Counted from the stretch's first letter, positions 1-7,096 are shown. The stretch: DNA of 9,822 nt from Candidatus Zixiibacteriota bacterium (GCA_029932795.1 JAOZPL010000048.1:1-9822), one strand, 5' to 3'. Notes: generated by a model from the letters alone, not told the origin. A program made the numbers and translations.

Positions 1-74
1 AAGTGAAACATCCGGGCGGCGAAACCAGTATAGTTCATTAGAGAAACTATCAAGCAAAGCATAAAGGTGTACCC

Positions 75-932
75 ATGAAAATGTGGGAAGTGCTGGCGGC
101 TGGATTTTGCGTGATTCTGATGGTGGGCGGGTCGGCCCTGGCTGAAAAGGCAGAAACTGTTACTGAGAAAGTTGACGTCGAGGGGGCAGAGAATCTGCAA
201 GTCGAGATCGATTTCGGGGCCGGGGATTTATCAATCAGAGGAGAAGACATCACAGAAGCGGCGATCCTGGAGGTTTTTTATACACCACGATGGGTGAGTT
301 ACGATATTGAATACAGTAAGAAGAGGAACACTGGCCATCTGTATCTGGAAAGTGAACTTCGTCGTAATCGCTATGACCGGAAGGTCGAAAACGAATGGGA
401 CTTAGTTCTTTCTCGCCGTTATCCCATGGAACTGAACCTGGATATTGGGGCCTGTGAAGCTGAACTGGACCTTGGAGGTGTTCCCCTGCGGGAACTGGAT
501 ATCGATATCGGAGCCGCTAGTGGTACGATTGACTTCTCAGAACCGAATCCAGAGCGGTTACGGGAGTTGGATATCGAGATTGGGGCATCCTCACTGGAGA
601 TCTTCAATCTGGGCAATGCAAATTTTGAGAGTATGACCTTTGAGGGTGGAGCCGTCTCATGTGAGATGGATTTCTACGGGGATTTAAAAGGGGAATCTTA
701 TGTGGAGTTGGAGGTTGGGCTCGGCTCGGTCGATATCATCGTTCCCCGTAATCTGGCTTTACGCGTGGAAAGTGACGATGGCTTGTTTTCTTCCGTTGAC
801 TTCCATGGTCTGAAGATGATCGAGATTGATGACGATATCTATGAGACACGCGATTTTGATCAGGCCGAGAACAGGATCATCTTTACTATTGAGGTGGGTA
901 TGGGTTCGGTCGACATCTACTCCAAGAGATGA
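75..932 (+). CDS. Exported toast-rack (DUF4097/LiaF C-terminal-like) beta-repeat protein
   Basis: A 285-residue protein with a Sec signal peptide (hydrophobic residues about 7-20, likely cleavage after Ala-Leu-Ala at 21-23), so the mature part is periplasmic or outside the cell. The mature part repeats a short beta motif of the form hydrophobic-acidic-hydrophobic-Gly-Ala/Met-x-Ser-x-x-Ile-Asp. I count seven copies, near residues 44-55, 121-133, 141-153, 164-177, 187-200, 211-222 and 271-282. This pattern and the acidic composition fit the right-handed beta 'toast-rack' domains (DUF4097/DUF2154, the C-terminal part of LiaF), which occur in envelope-stress proteins; no enzyme activity is known to me for them. 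The start at 75 has an AAAGGTG ribosome site 5 nt upstream; a second ATG two codons later is possible. It stands alone ahead of a strong terminator. Family call is by pattern only. Confidence 0.85.
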   Translation: MKMWEVLAAGFCVILMVGGSALAEKAETVTEKVDVEGAENLQVEIDFGAGDLSIRGEDITEAAILEVFYTPRWVSYDIEYSKKRNTGHLYLESELRRNRYDRKVENEWDLVLSRRYPMELNLDIGACEAELDLGGVPLRELDIDIGAASGTIDFSEPNPERLRELDIEIGASSLEIFNLGNANFESMTFEGGAVSCEMDFYGDLKGESYVELEVGLGSVDIIVPRNLALRVESDDGLFSSVDFHGLKMIEIDDDIYETRDFDQAENRIIFTIEVGMGSVDIYSKR

Positions 933-952
933 GATATGTCCCCGCAAGTTAT

Positions 953-979
953 AACCGCCTTCCGGAGGCGGTTTTTTTT
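953..979 (+). terminator. Rho-independent terminator of the toast-rack gene
   Basis: Perfect 8-bp stem AACCGCCT (953-960) / AGGCGGTT (966-973) with a 5-nt loop, followed by a run of eight T (972-979). It lies 20 nt after the stop codon and separates the first gene from the protease pair. Confidence 0.92.
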
Positions 980-1031
980 CGCCCGGCTCATGCCCGGGGA
1001 TGTAAAAGGGGATGAGAAAACGATAAACAAC

Positions 1032-1061
1032 TTGCCGAGGAGAGAGAAGGACGGTTATACT
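1032..1061 (+). promoter_or_regulatory. Probable sigma70-type promoter for the protease pair
   Basis: TTGCCG (1032-1037, 4 of 6 matches to TTGACA), 18-nt spacer, TATACT (1056-1061, 5 of 6 matches to TATAAT). It lies downstream of the terminator and would start transcription near 1068, giving a leader of about 70 nt before the first protease gene. Found by eye, without scoring. Confidence 0.55.
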
Positions 1062-1139
1062 CTGGTTTACCAGGAGAGACAAGGGCTTTCAGGATTCTAC
1101 CCTGGGTGACGATGAGATAAGAACAGGCAGGGAGGATAG

Positions 1140-2513
1140 ATGGTGAGGATGACAATGCTGCTCTGGCTCCTGGTGGTTGTCTCGGCCAGTGCTCAAACCC
1201 CAATCAGCAGCCTTCAACAGGAGATATACGACGCCAGAGACAGGGTTCTGCCGGCGCTCGTACATATTCAGCCGGTCATCAAGGATTACCGTACCGGGGA
1301 GTTGAAAAAACAGGCGGTGGTCGGTTCAGGGGTGATCTTTCATCCTGATGGTTACCTGGTTACCAATTTCCACGTTGCCGGCAAGGCCGAGCGGATCATC
1401 TGCACTCTGTATGATAAGGAGCAGGTACCAGCTCTCTATATCGGGGGTGACCCGCCAACCGATATTGCGGTTCTCAAGCTGCAACTCGATGACTATACCG
1501 GTCATATTGCGATCGCTGCTCTGGGGAATTCGGACTCGGTGCAGGTAGGCCAGCATGTGCTCGCCATGGGTTCACCGTTTTCCCTCTCGCGGACTGTTTC
1601 GGCGGGTGTTGTCTCCACCAAAGATCGTTTCTTTTCCAGCGAGTACCGGTTGCCGTCCGGCGAACGAACCGGTCATTACAACCTCTGGATACAGACCGAT
1701 GCAGCGATAAACCCGGGCAATTCGGGCGGACCGCTGGTGGATCTCTCCGGTCGGGTGATTGGCATCAACTCACGGGCTACATTCCTGGCCAACAACCTTG
1801 GGTTTGCCATCCCGATCAACATTGTCAAGGAGGTAACGGCGTCGATTCTGGAAGGGGGTAAGGTAAGCCGCAGTTGGATAGGTGTGCAGTGCCAGGCTCT
1901 GCAGGAACTGGAAGACTACTTTGGCGCCCAAAGGAACTCCGGTGTTCTGATCGCATCGGTTGATCCCGGCTCACCTGCAGAGAGAAATTACCTTAAGGCA
2001 GGCGACATCATACTTGCCGTTGACGGCGATGCGGTTTCCGCCAGATTCGTCGAAGAACTGCCACGCTTCTACAAGAAGATCGCCAGTTACGCTCCGGGCA
2101 GCGAGATTACCCTGCGAGTCCTTCGTGATGAAAACGAATATGAGTTCAAGCTTACCACTGAGGAATTGGGAGACCTGCAAGGGGAGGATTTTGAATGTGC
2201 TGACTGGGGGCTGACTGTGAAGGCAATTACCCAGCAGATGCAGATAGAGAACCAACTGGAGGATACGCTTGGCGTCTACGTGATGGGTGTCAAGCAGGTG
2301 GGTGCTGCAGATATCGGCGGTATCCATCCGGGCGACATTATCATAAGCGTCAATAAAATGCCGGTACAAGGATTTGCGGACTTTATCAGGACGTACAATG
2401 ATCTATCGGCAGCGGCAACACCTCGGGTTTTGTTGGCCGTCAATCGTAACGGTGCTATCCGCCTGGCCGTCCTCAACGTAGATTCCAGTCAGGAGGGCAT
2501 CGTCCATGAGTGA
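1140..2513 (+). CDS. HtrA/Deg-type periplasmic serine protease with two PDZ domains
   Basis: A 457-residue protein with a signal peptide (hydrophobic 5-16, likely cleavage after Ala-Ser-Ala at 16-18). A trypsin-fold domain (about 25-235) carries the complete HtrA triad: His78 in TNFHVAG, Asp108 in PTDIAVLKL and Ser195 in NPGNSGGPL. Two PDZ domains follow: about 243-335, with carboxylate-binding loop WIGV and the typical SPAE...L-AGD signature, and about 350-447, with GGIHPGDIIISVN. This is the DegP/DegQ/DegS layout: ATP-independent periplasmic degradation or chaperoning of misfolded envelope proteins. The size fits DegP/DegQ (two PDZ) and cleavage of the leader argues for a soluble protein. 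GGAGG at 1131-1135 lies only 4 nt from ATG 1140, so GTG 1143 (7 nt) or ATG 1149 could be the true start. It overlaps the next gene by 8 nt. Exact Deg subtype cannot be assigned. Confidence 0.95.
   Translation: MVRMTMLLWLLVVVSASAQTPISSLQQEIYDARDRVLPALVHIQPVIKDYRTGELKKQAVVGSGVIFHPDGYLVTNFHVAGKAERIICTLYDKEQVPALYIGGDPPTDIAVLKLQLDDYTGHIAIAALGNSDSVQVGQHVLAMGSPFSLSRTVSAGVVSTKDRFFSSEYRLPSGERTGHYNLWIQTDAAINPGNSGGPLVDLSGRVIGINSRATFLANNLGFAIPINIVKEVTASILEGGKVSRSWIGVQCQALQELEDYFGAQRNSGVLIASVDPGSPAERNYLKAGDIILAVDGDAVSARFVEELPRFYKKIASYAPGSEITLRVLRDENEYEFKLTTEELGDLQGEDFECADWGLTVKAITQQMQIENQLEDTLGVYVMGVKQVGAADIGGIHPGDIIISVNKMPVQGFADFIRTYNDLSAAATPRVLLAVNRNGAIRLAVLNVDSSQEGIVHE
2491..2496 (+). promoter_or_regulatory. 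Internal ribosome binding site at the protease/pseudoprotease overlap
   Basis: AGGAGG inside the last codons of the first protease gene, 9 nt before ATG 2506. Start and stop overlap in ATGAGTGA (2506-2513). It fixes the start of the second gene and indicates translational coupling of the two. Confidence 0.85.
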
Positions 2514-3957
2514 GAGACCTGCTATATTCCCGGCGGCTCATTTTGTATTAGTATTCCTGTTGGGACTGTTGCTGCATGGTTCAGGTGTCAACGCCCAGAA
2601 TTTTGACTTCAACCGCCTTGACAAGGTGATCCATAGCTACTCAGTGATCGTTGACATGACGATTGAAATTTCGTTTGGTACACACACCAATGAGCAGGAA
2701 GAACGTTTGTTGGGAACGATCGTAACCGAAGACGGTCTGGTCATATTTGATGGCAGCTCCCTGACTCAGGAACATGTCTTTTCCTCCTTTGCCGGTTTTT
2801 CGGTTAAGACGACCCCTACCGGCATTAAGATTACCACCTTCGACGACAAAACCTACGACGCCGAGTATGTTGGCACCGACCGCTTTTCCAAGCTCGGTTT
2901 TGCCAGGATTGTCAGTCCTGAGGAGGTGACCTTCACTCCGGTCAGGTTTGCCACCGGCCATCAGTTCCAGGTGGGAAGCTGGGTGGCTCTCTACATGTTG
3001 CTTCCGGAATTCGTGAATCCACCCTTGGCGGCAGATGTTGGCATGATTTCGGCGATGCTTGAGACACCGGAGAAGTTCCCGCTCACGGTCGGCTACTCCG
3101 TGCTGGAGCTGGCTTCGGTTATTTTCGACGATGAGTTAACGCCGGTCGGGGTTCTGGGGTCAATGATGGACCCATCCATAGCCCAGGCTGATGCCGGCGG
3201 CATGACTGAGTCTTTCGGGGAGTATGATGTGGCGCTACTGGGAGTCATTACCGGTGAGCGGTTGGAAAAACTGATTGCCGATCCACCGCAGCGTGGGAAG
3301 GAAGATCGTGCCTGGCTAGGTATCACATTGCAGGCCTTGACAAAGGATATTGCGGATTTCCTGGAGATTGATGCCCCGGGCGGCATAATCGTTAATGACG
3401 TGGTCAGAAGTTCACCAGCGGAGAAAGCGGGGCTGAAGGTTGGGGATGTAATCTACGAGATCAATGCGCAGCCTATTGGGGTCAACCGGGAGGAGCGCCT
3501 GCCCATATTTCAGCGGCGGATTGCCCAGATGGGTCCGGGCACTTCGGTGGAGTTTTCGGTTTTTCGTCCGGGTGATCAGAAGACCGATACTTTGAAACTT
3601 TTTGCCGTTCTTGATAAAGCCCCTCTGGCGCCATCGGAGGCTCCTGAATATGAGAACAAGCCGTTGGAGTTTACAGTCCGGGACCTTGTCCTCGCCGATT
3701 ACATCCGCTACAACCAGGATGAGGAAAACTTCAGAGGTGTCGTGGTCTCCAGACTCCAGCGTGGTGGGCGGGCTATCGTTGGGGGACTTCAGATCGGCGA
3801 TGTTGTCCAACGGGTCGGCAGCCTGCCAATCAGTTCGATCGACGACATGGAAGCCGCAATGAAACGGATCGAGGCTGATCGACCCGGCGAGGCAATCTTT
3901 TTTATCTGGCGCAACAACAAGACCATGTTCATAAACGTCAAGACCGGTTGGGAGTGA
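2506..3957 (+). CDS. HtrA-like pseudoprotease with two PDZ domains, catalytic triad lost
   Basis: A 483-residue exported protein (hydrophobic 13-24, likely cleavage after Val-Asn-Ala at 28-30) with the same layout as its upstream neighbour. The PDZ regions align by eye: AWLGITLQAL (269-278) with SWIGVQCQAL, SSPAEKAGLKVGD (302-314) with GSPAERNYLKAGD, and a second PDZ about 385-480 with GGLQIGDVV. The N-terminal part still follows the protease fold, but the active site does not: the His position falls in LVIFDGSSL (78-86), the Asp position in DRFSKLGFA (Lys129 in place of Asp), and the GNSGGPL loop is replaced by LASVIFDDE (202-210). I infer a duplicated, non-catalytic partner: an adaptor, inhibitor or substrate-presenting subunit, perhaps in mixed oligomers with the active protease. 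The long intact frame and retained signal peptide argue against a decaying pseudogene. The loss is inferred from a hand alignment. Confidence 0.87.
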   Translation: MSERPAIFPAAHFVLVFLLGLLLHGSGVNAQNFDFNRLDKVIHSYSVIVDMTIEISFGTHTNEQEERLLGTIVTEDGLVIFDGSSLTQEHVFSSFAGFSVKTTPTGIKITTFDDKTYDAEYVGTDRFSKLGFARIVSPEEVTFTPVRFATGHQFQVGSWVALYMLLPEFVNPPLAADVGMISAMLETPEKFPLTVGYSVLELASVIFDDELTPVGVLGSMMDPSIAQADAGGMTESFGEYDVALLGVITGERLEKLIADPPQRGKEDRAWLGITLQALTKDIADFLEIDAPGGIIVNDVVRSSPAEKAGLKVGDVIYEINAQPIGVNREERLPIFQRRIAQMGPGTSVEFSVFRPGDQKTDTLKLFAVLDKAPLAPSEAPEYENKPLEFTVRDLVLADYIRYNQDEENFRGVVVSRLQRGGRAIVGGLQIGDVVQRVGSLPISSIDDMEAAMKRIEADRPGEAIFFIWRNNKTMFINVKTGWE

Positions 3958-3974
3958 GCGGCCCAGCTGCTTTT
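3958..3974 (+). terminator. Possible weak terminator after the protease pair
   Basis: Directly after the stop codon, GCGGC (3958-3962) and GCTGC (3966-3970) can form a 5-bp stem with one G-T pair and a 3-nt loop, followed by only four T. A second hairpin, GGGCT (3999-4003) with AGCCC (4016-4020) plus two inner G-C pairs, has no T run. Termination here is plausible but weak. Confidence 0.3.
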
Positions 3975-4066
3975 GCGACCTCATTGGTGGTTTGATACGG
4001 GCTTGGGTGGCGTCCAGCCCCCGCTGTGGCTTGATTCACAATCACCTCGTATCCCCCCTCAATCAG

Positions 4067-4096
4067 TTGACATCCGACAGCCAGGATGTTTATATT
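4067..4096 (+). promoter_or_regulatory. Near-consensus sigma70-type promoter for the small secreted protein
   Basis: TTGACA (4067-4072, perfect -35), 18-nt spacer, TATATT (4091-4096, 5 of 6). Transcription would start near 4103. The same two hexamers recur at 7058-7086, with GGATG in the spacer and TTTATATT at the -10 in both places, and both precede a secreted-protein gene by a long leader. Confidence 0.65.
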
Positions 4097-4259
4097 GCAG
4101 GCGTCTGCCCTGTGTGAAAGTTACTGCGCAGGAGTACTTGCAGAAGATCAGCGATAGAGACCTGTTCATTTCTTGAGCAGAAATCTGGATCGCCAGTGCA
4201 AGCAACTCATATAAACAGAGTTGGGCCAGTCATGTTGGTTTGAGAGATCCGCTGTTTGT

Positions 4260-4304
4260 GGTGGGCTGCCACCGTCTTGTACTGGCACATGGTTTGCGGA
4301 AACC
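4260..4304 (+). other. Pair of short GC-rich stem-loops in the leader
   Basis: GGTGG (4260-4264) / CCACC (4269-4273) closes a GCTG loop; 17 nt later GGTTT (4291-4295) / AAACC (4300-4304) closes a GCGG loop. Neither is followed by a T run, so they are not classical terminators. They may be leader RNA structure; function unknown. Confidence 0.4.
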
Positions 4305-4374
4305 GAGACTTAGAATGATGTTAATCCTTAACTTTCAGCATGTTAAGAGAAAAACAAGGCAATGCCCAATGTTT

Positions 4375-4384
4375 GAAAGGGTGA
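4375..4384 (+). promoter_or_regulatory. Ribosome binding site fixing the start at 4390
   Basis: GAAAGGGTGA, with its AAAGG core 9 nt before ATG 4390. The open frame extends upstream to 4240, but no ribosome site precedes that start, and only the 4390 start places the signal peptide at the N-terminus. Confidence 0.85.
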
Positions 4385-4389
4385 TTTCA

Positions 4390-5247
4390 ATGAAGCGAAT
4401 AATCATTGTACTAACAGTGGCAATGCTTCCTGTCCTGGCGACATCCGTCATGGCAGATGTGATAGCATGGGATGGTATCGTTTCGGTAGATACCGTTGAG
4501 GCAGCTCCCGGTGACCACTTCGGTGTCAAAGTCCGCCTGAGCAACAACAATCTGGCAATCTCAGGTCTGGAAATACCACTGAAGTACAGCGGCCCGTTGT
4601 TGACACTTGATTCCGTCTCTTTCGCAGAGACATTAAAACCTGACGATTTCGGTGGTTTGGTCTACCAGGAGCCCGGCCAGTCGATGGTCAAGATAACCTA
4701 TGTGCCAAACTCTTTTGTTAATCCGCTGCCGACTATCATGACTCCCTCCGGTGTCATTGCCGAATTGTTCTTTACGCTCTCATCGGAGGCCACGTCGCAG
4801 GTTCTAAGTATTGACTCGGTTAACCATGATACCCTGATTTACGCGGGTGTTCACTGGTGGACGCGAATCCAGTTTTCCGACAATGCCGGAGAGAATACAT
4901 ACCTGCCAATTTATATCCCGGGAGCAATAATTGTCAAAGCTCCTACCGCGGTAGGCGAGGACGATGGAAACTCAACCCTTCCTTCGGAGTTCGGCCTGGC
5001 ACAGAACTACCCGAACCCGTTTAACCCGTCTACTACAATTGAGTTTTCGTTACCCCGTGGCAGCCAGGTCAGGTTGGAAGTCTTCAATGTTCTGGGGCAG
5101 CGAGTGGCGACCCCGACTGACCGCTGGTATGAGGCCGGTGTTCATAAAGTGACCTTTGATGCCTCTGAGCAGCCCAGCGGCATTTATTTTTACAGGCTAT
5201 CCTACGAGGGCGGTTCACAGACCGAGAAAATGGTTCTCCTGAAATAA
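4390..5247 (+). CDS. Secreted cohesin-like domain protein with T9SS sorting domain
   Basis: From ATG 4390 the protein has 285 residues. The N-terminus is a classic signal peptide (Lys-Arg, then hydrophobic 4-18, likely cleavage after Val-Met-Ala at 20-22). Residues about 24-183 form an all-beta domain with features of the cohesin/CBM-like fold: VSVDTVEAAPGDHFGVKVRL (31-50), then NNLAISGLEIPLKYSGPLL, and later GVIAELFFTLSS. Residues about 197-285 are a type A T9SS sorting domain of the FlgD-like Ig type: NYPNPFNPSTTIEFSLP (206-222), VFNVLGQRV, PSGIYFYRL and terminal KMVLLK. In known T9SS systems this tail directs export through the outer membrane and is often cleaved on surface attachment. Expected location: cell surface or medium. 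A matching dockerin or ligand is not visible here. It forms its own unit between a promoter and a strong terminator. Confidence 0.9.
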   Translation: MKRIIIVLTVAMLPVLATSVMADVIAWDGIVSVDTVEAAPGDHFGVKVRLSNNNLAISGLEIPLKYSGPLLTLDSVSFAETLKPDDFGGLVYQEPGQSMVKITYVPNSFVNPLPTIMTPSGVIAELFFTLSSEATSQVLSIDSVNHDTLIYAGVHWWTRIQFSDNAGENTYLPIYIPGAIIVKAPTAVGEDDGNSTLPSEFGLAQNYPNPFNPSTTIEFSLPRGSQVRLEVFNVLGQRVATPTDRWYEAGVHKVTFDASEQPSGIYFYRLSYEGGSQTEKMVLLK

Positions 5248-5271
5248 ACCATTCCTGCCGATATGCCGATT

Positions 5272-5312
5272 AACGGGGATAGCCGTTGTAACAGCTATCC
5301 CTGTTTTTCTTT
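5272..5312 (+). terminator. Strong rho-independent terminator after the small secreted protein
   Basis: 12-bp stem AACGGGGATAGC (5272-5283) / GCTATCCCTGTT (5294-5305) with one G-T pair and a 10-nt loop, followed by TTTTTCTTT (5304-5312). It ends only 14 nt before the kinase start codon. Confidence 0.9.
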
Positions 5313-5326
5313 GGATAAATGCAGAA

Positions 5327-7027
5327 ATGGTTAAGGCACCTCAACAGACAAAGCAGGTCAGGATTGGCAATTACGTTCTGACGGGTAAAATAGGCCAGGG
5401 TGGTGTTGCCGAGATCTACAAGGCCCGCCAGGAATCGCTGGGCCGCGATGTCGCCATCAAGGTCCTTTCCAGTAAGCTCAGCAATGACCCGGATATTGTC
5501 CGCCGCTTTGAGCGGGAATCAATGGTTATCGCTAAGCTCAACCACCCCAATATAGTTCACGTGATTGACAAGGGGAAAGCGGCCGAGCGCTACTACTTCG
5601 TTATGGAGTACATCGATGGAACCTCTCTGCGGGAGGTGATTGATGCCGACAGAATTCCGGTGAGGACAAAGCTGGAAATGGTGGCTCAGGTCTGTAAGGC
5701 GCTCGACTATGCTCACAAAAACGGAGTCATCCATCGGGATATCAAGCCGACCAACATCCTGATCGACCGTCAGGGAAACCCGCGTGTAGCGGACTTTGGC
5801 ATTGCCCAGATTGTCGGCACGCCGGACTGGGAGATGACCTCCTCGGACGTCATCATGGGTACGCTCGCGTACATGTCACCGGAGCAGCGAGTCAGCACAA
5901 CCAATGTGGATCATACTACCGACATATATGCCATTGGCGTGATTATCTATGAGATTCTGCTGGGCAGAAAGCCTCTGGGGCACTTCAAACTGCCCTCGGA
6001 GATTGATAATAAAACTGATCCGGCTTTTGACGAGATTGTTTCAAAATGCCTGGCCACAGAAGCTAAAGACCGATACCGGTCGGCGGTGGAGTTGAAAAAC
6101 GCCATTCTCAATGCCATTGGCGGCGGCGATCGGGAGGAACGGGTGGATGATTTTGCGGCCGAGGCTCCGGATTCGTTTATCGGCAAGTGCCGTTATCTGG
6201 ATACGATCAAGGAGACCAGGTTTGGCTCGACGATTCTGGTGGAAAACAGGGTCAACAAGCAGCTGTATGTCATCAAGAAGCATGAGCGTGGAGAAGCCGG
6301 CCGCAAAGAGGCAAAGCTGCTGACTTCACTCAAACACAAGAATATCATTAACATTCTGGGGTCGGGTGGTGATAACAGGTCTACCGTGATCATTTCCGAG
6401 TACGCTCAGGGGGGATCACTGGCCGAGCGCATGGTTCGCAGGTATGACTGGGAAAAAGCGATGATGATCGTCCTCGATTTTGCTGCCGGACTCGATTTTG
6501 CCCACAAGAATAACATCATCCACGGTAACCTGCGCCCGTCCAATATCCTCTTTACGGCCGATAATACGATCAAGCTGACCGACTTCGGGCTGCCCTCTCA
6601 CTATGATGCATCGAGCAAGAAAAACTGGTATAGTCCGCCCGAACACAAGCAGTCCCGTCAGGGAGATATTTATGCTGTGGGTGTAATACTGCATCAGCTC
6701 ATAACTGGCCGGAACCCGGAGTATGACGCCGATGATAACCTCCTTCTTGATGACATCAAAAACCGTTTGCCCCAGGAAGTTGCCTTCATTCTCGGTAAGC
6801 TCCTGGCTATTCGCGTGTCCCGCCGATACAAAACATGCGAGCAGATGATTCTCGACTGGGAAGAGTTCGACCAGCTCCGACACCAAGCTGAAGCTAAGGT
6901 GATTCCTCACACGCTCCCCCCGGTTCCCGATCGGGGGCGGCTACCTGCCTCACTCCTGGCTGCCATTATCGTTGGTGCCATGGCCATGATCGCATTCCTG
7001 CTGTATTTTTCGGGCCTGTTTGATTAG
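5327..7027 (+). CDS. Tail-anchored Ser/Thr protein kinase fused to a pseudokinase
   Basis: A 566-residue protein with two Hanks-type kinase domains. Domain 1 (about 13-262) looks active: Gly loop GQGGVAE (23-29), Lys45 in VAIKVL, Glu64, catalytic loop HRDIKPTN (Asp138, Lys140, Asn143), DFG 156-158, SPE 184-186, and Thr/Ser 171-173 in the activation loop. Domain 2 (about 286-515) keeps Lys317 in VIKK, DFG 419-421 and PPE 437-439. It has a degraded Gly loop, a very short activation segment, and HGNLRPSN (399-406), where the catalytic Asp is Asn401. After a Pro-rich linker comes one membrane helix (about 541-562) and four to seven residues, so both kinase domains face the cytoplasm and there is no external sensor, unlike PASTA-type PknB. 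I infer the pseudokinase regulates or scaffolds domain 1. ATG 5327 has only a weak GGA 11 nt upstream; no other in-frame ATG or GTG is available. Substrates unknown. Confidence 0.93.
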   Translation: MVKAPQQTKQVRIGNYVLTGKIGQGGVAEIYKARQESLGRDVAIKVLSSKLSNDPDIVRRFERESMVIAKLNHPNIVHVIDKGKAAERYYFVMEYIDGTSLREVIDADRIPVRTKLEMVAQVCKALDYAHKNGVIHRDIKPTNILIDRQGNPRVADFGIAQIVGTPDWEMTSSDVIMGTLAYMSPEQRVSTTNVDHTTDIYAIGVIIYEILLGRKPLGHFKLPSEIDNKTDPAFDEIVSKCLATEAKDRYRSAVELKNAILNAIGGGDREERVDDFAAEAPDSFIGKCRYLDTIKETRFGSTILVENRVNKQLYVIKKHERGEAGRKEAKLLTSLKHKNIINILGSGGDNRSTVIISEYAQGGSLAERMVRRYDWEKAMMIVLDFAAGLDFAHKNNIIHGNLRPSNILFTADNTIKLTDFGLPSHYDASSKKNWYSPPEHKQSRQGDIYAVGVILHQLITGRNPEYDADDNLLLDDIKNRLPQEVAFILGKLLAIRVSRRYKTCEQMILDWEEFDQLRHQAEAKVIPHTLPPVPDRGRLPASLLAAIIVGAMAMIAFLLYFSGLFD

Positions 7028-7057
7028 CCCGCTCCTTGCTCCTGAACAAAATAGTAG

Positions 7058-7086
7058 TTGACAGACAGTGGGATGGGGTTTATATT
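7058..7086 (+). promoter_or_regulatory. Strong sigma70-type promoter for the large secreted protein
   Basis: TTGACA (7058-7063, perfect), 17-nt spacer (optimal), TATATT (7081-7086, 5 of 6). It starts 31 nt after the kinase stop codon. Expected transcription start is near 7093, leaving a leader of about 480 nt before ATG 7575. It closely resembles the promoter at 4067-4096. Confidence 0.72.
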
Positions 7087-7096
7087 TTATTGTAAA

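Larger units (their letters stand above)
3975..4389 (+). other. Non-coding region between protease pair and small secreted protein
   Basis: About 430 nt without a convincing gene. Short open frames (3973-4176 and the 5' extension 4240-4389) lack ribosome sites and the composition of neighbouring proteins, and a promoter lies inside the first. The region holds the promoter at 4067-4096 and several small hairpins. Two have 5-bp stems with 4-nt loops (4260-4273 and 4291-4304). Another has a 6-bp stem, CAACTC (4203-4208) / GAGTTG (4218-4223). If the promoter is real, about 290 nt of this is the 5' leader of the downstream mRNA. Confidence 0.65.

Noticed and set aside
1..74. Upstream gene tail (TGA at 4-6) and a TATAGT -10 at 29-34
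   Set aside because: Too little sequence to support a reading frame, and no -35 lies at the right distance.
981..998. GCCCGG direct repeat / CCCGG-CCGGG hairpin after the terminator
   Set aside because: Only a 5-bp stem without T run, adjacent to a clear terminator; likely chance.
3973..4176. 67-residue open frame after the pseudoprotease
   Set aside because: No ribosome site, no protein-like pattern, and a near-consensus promoter lies within it.
4240..4389. 50-codon N-terminal extension of the small secreted protein
   Set aside because: It would bury the signal peptide; a good ribosome site precedes ATG 4390 and none precedes 4240.
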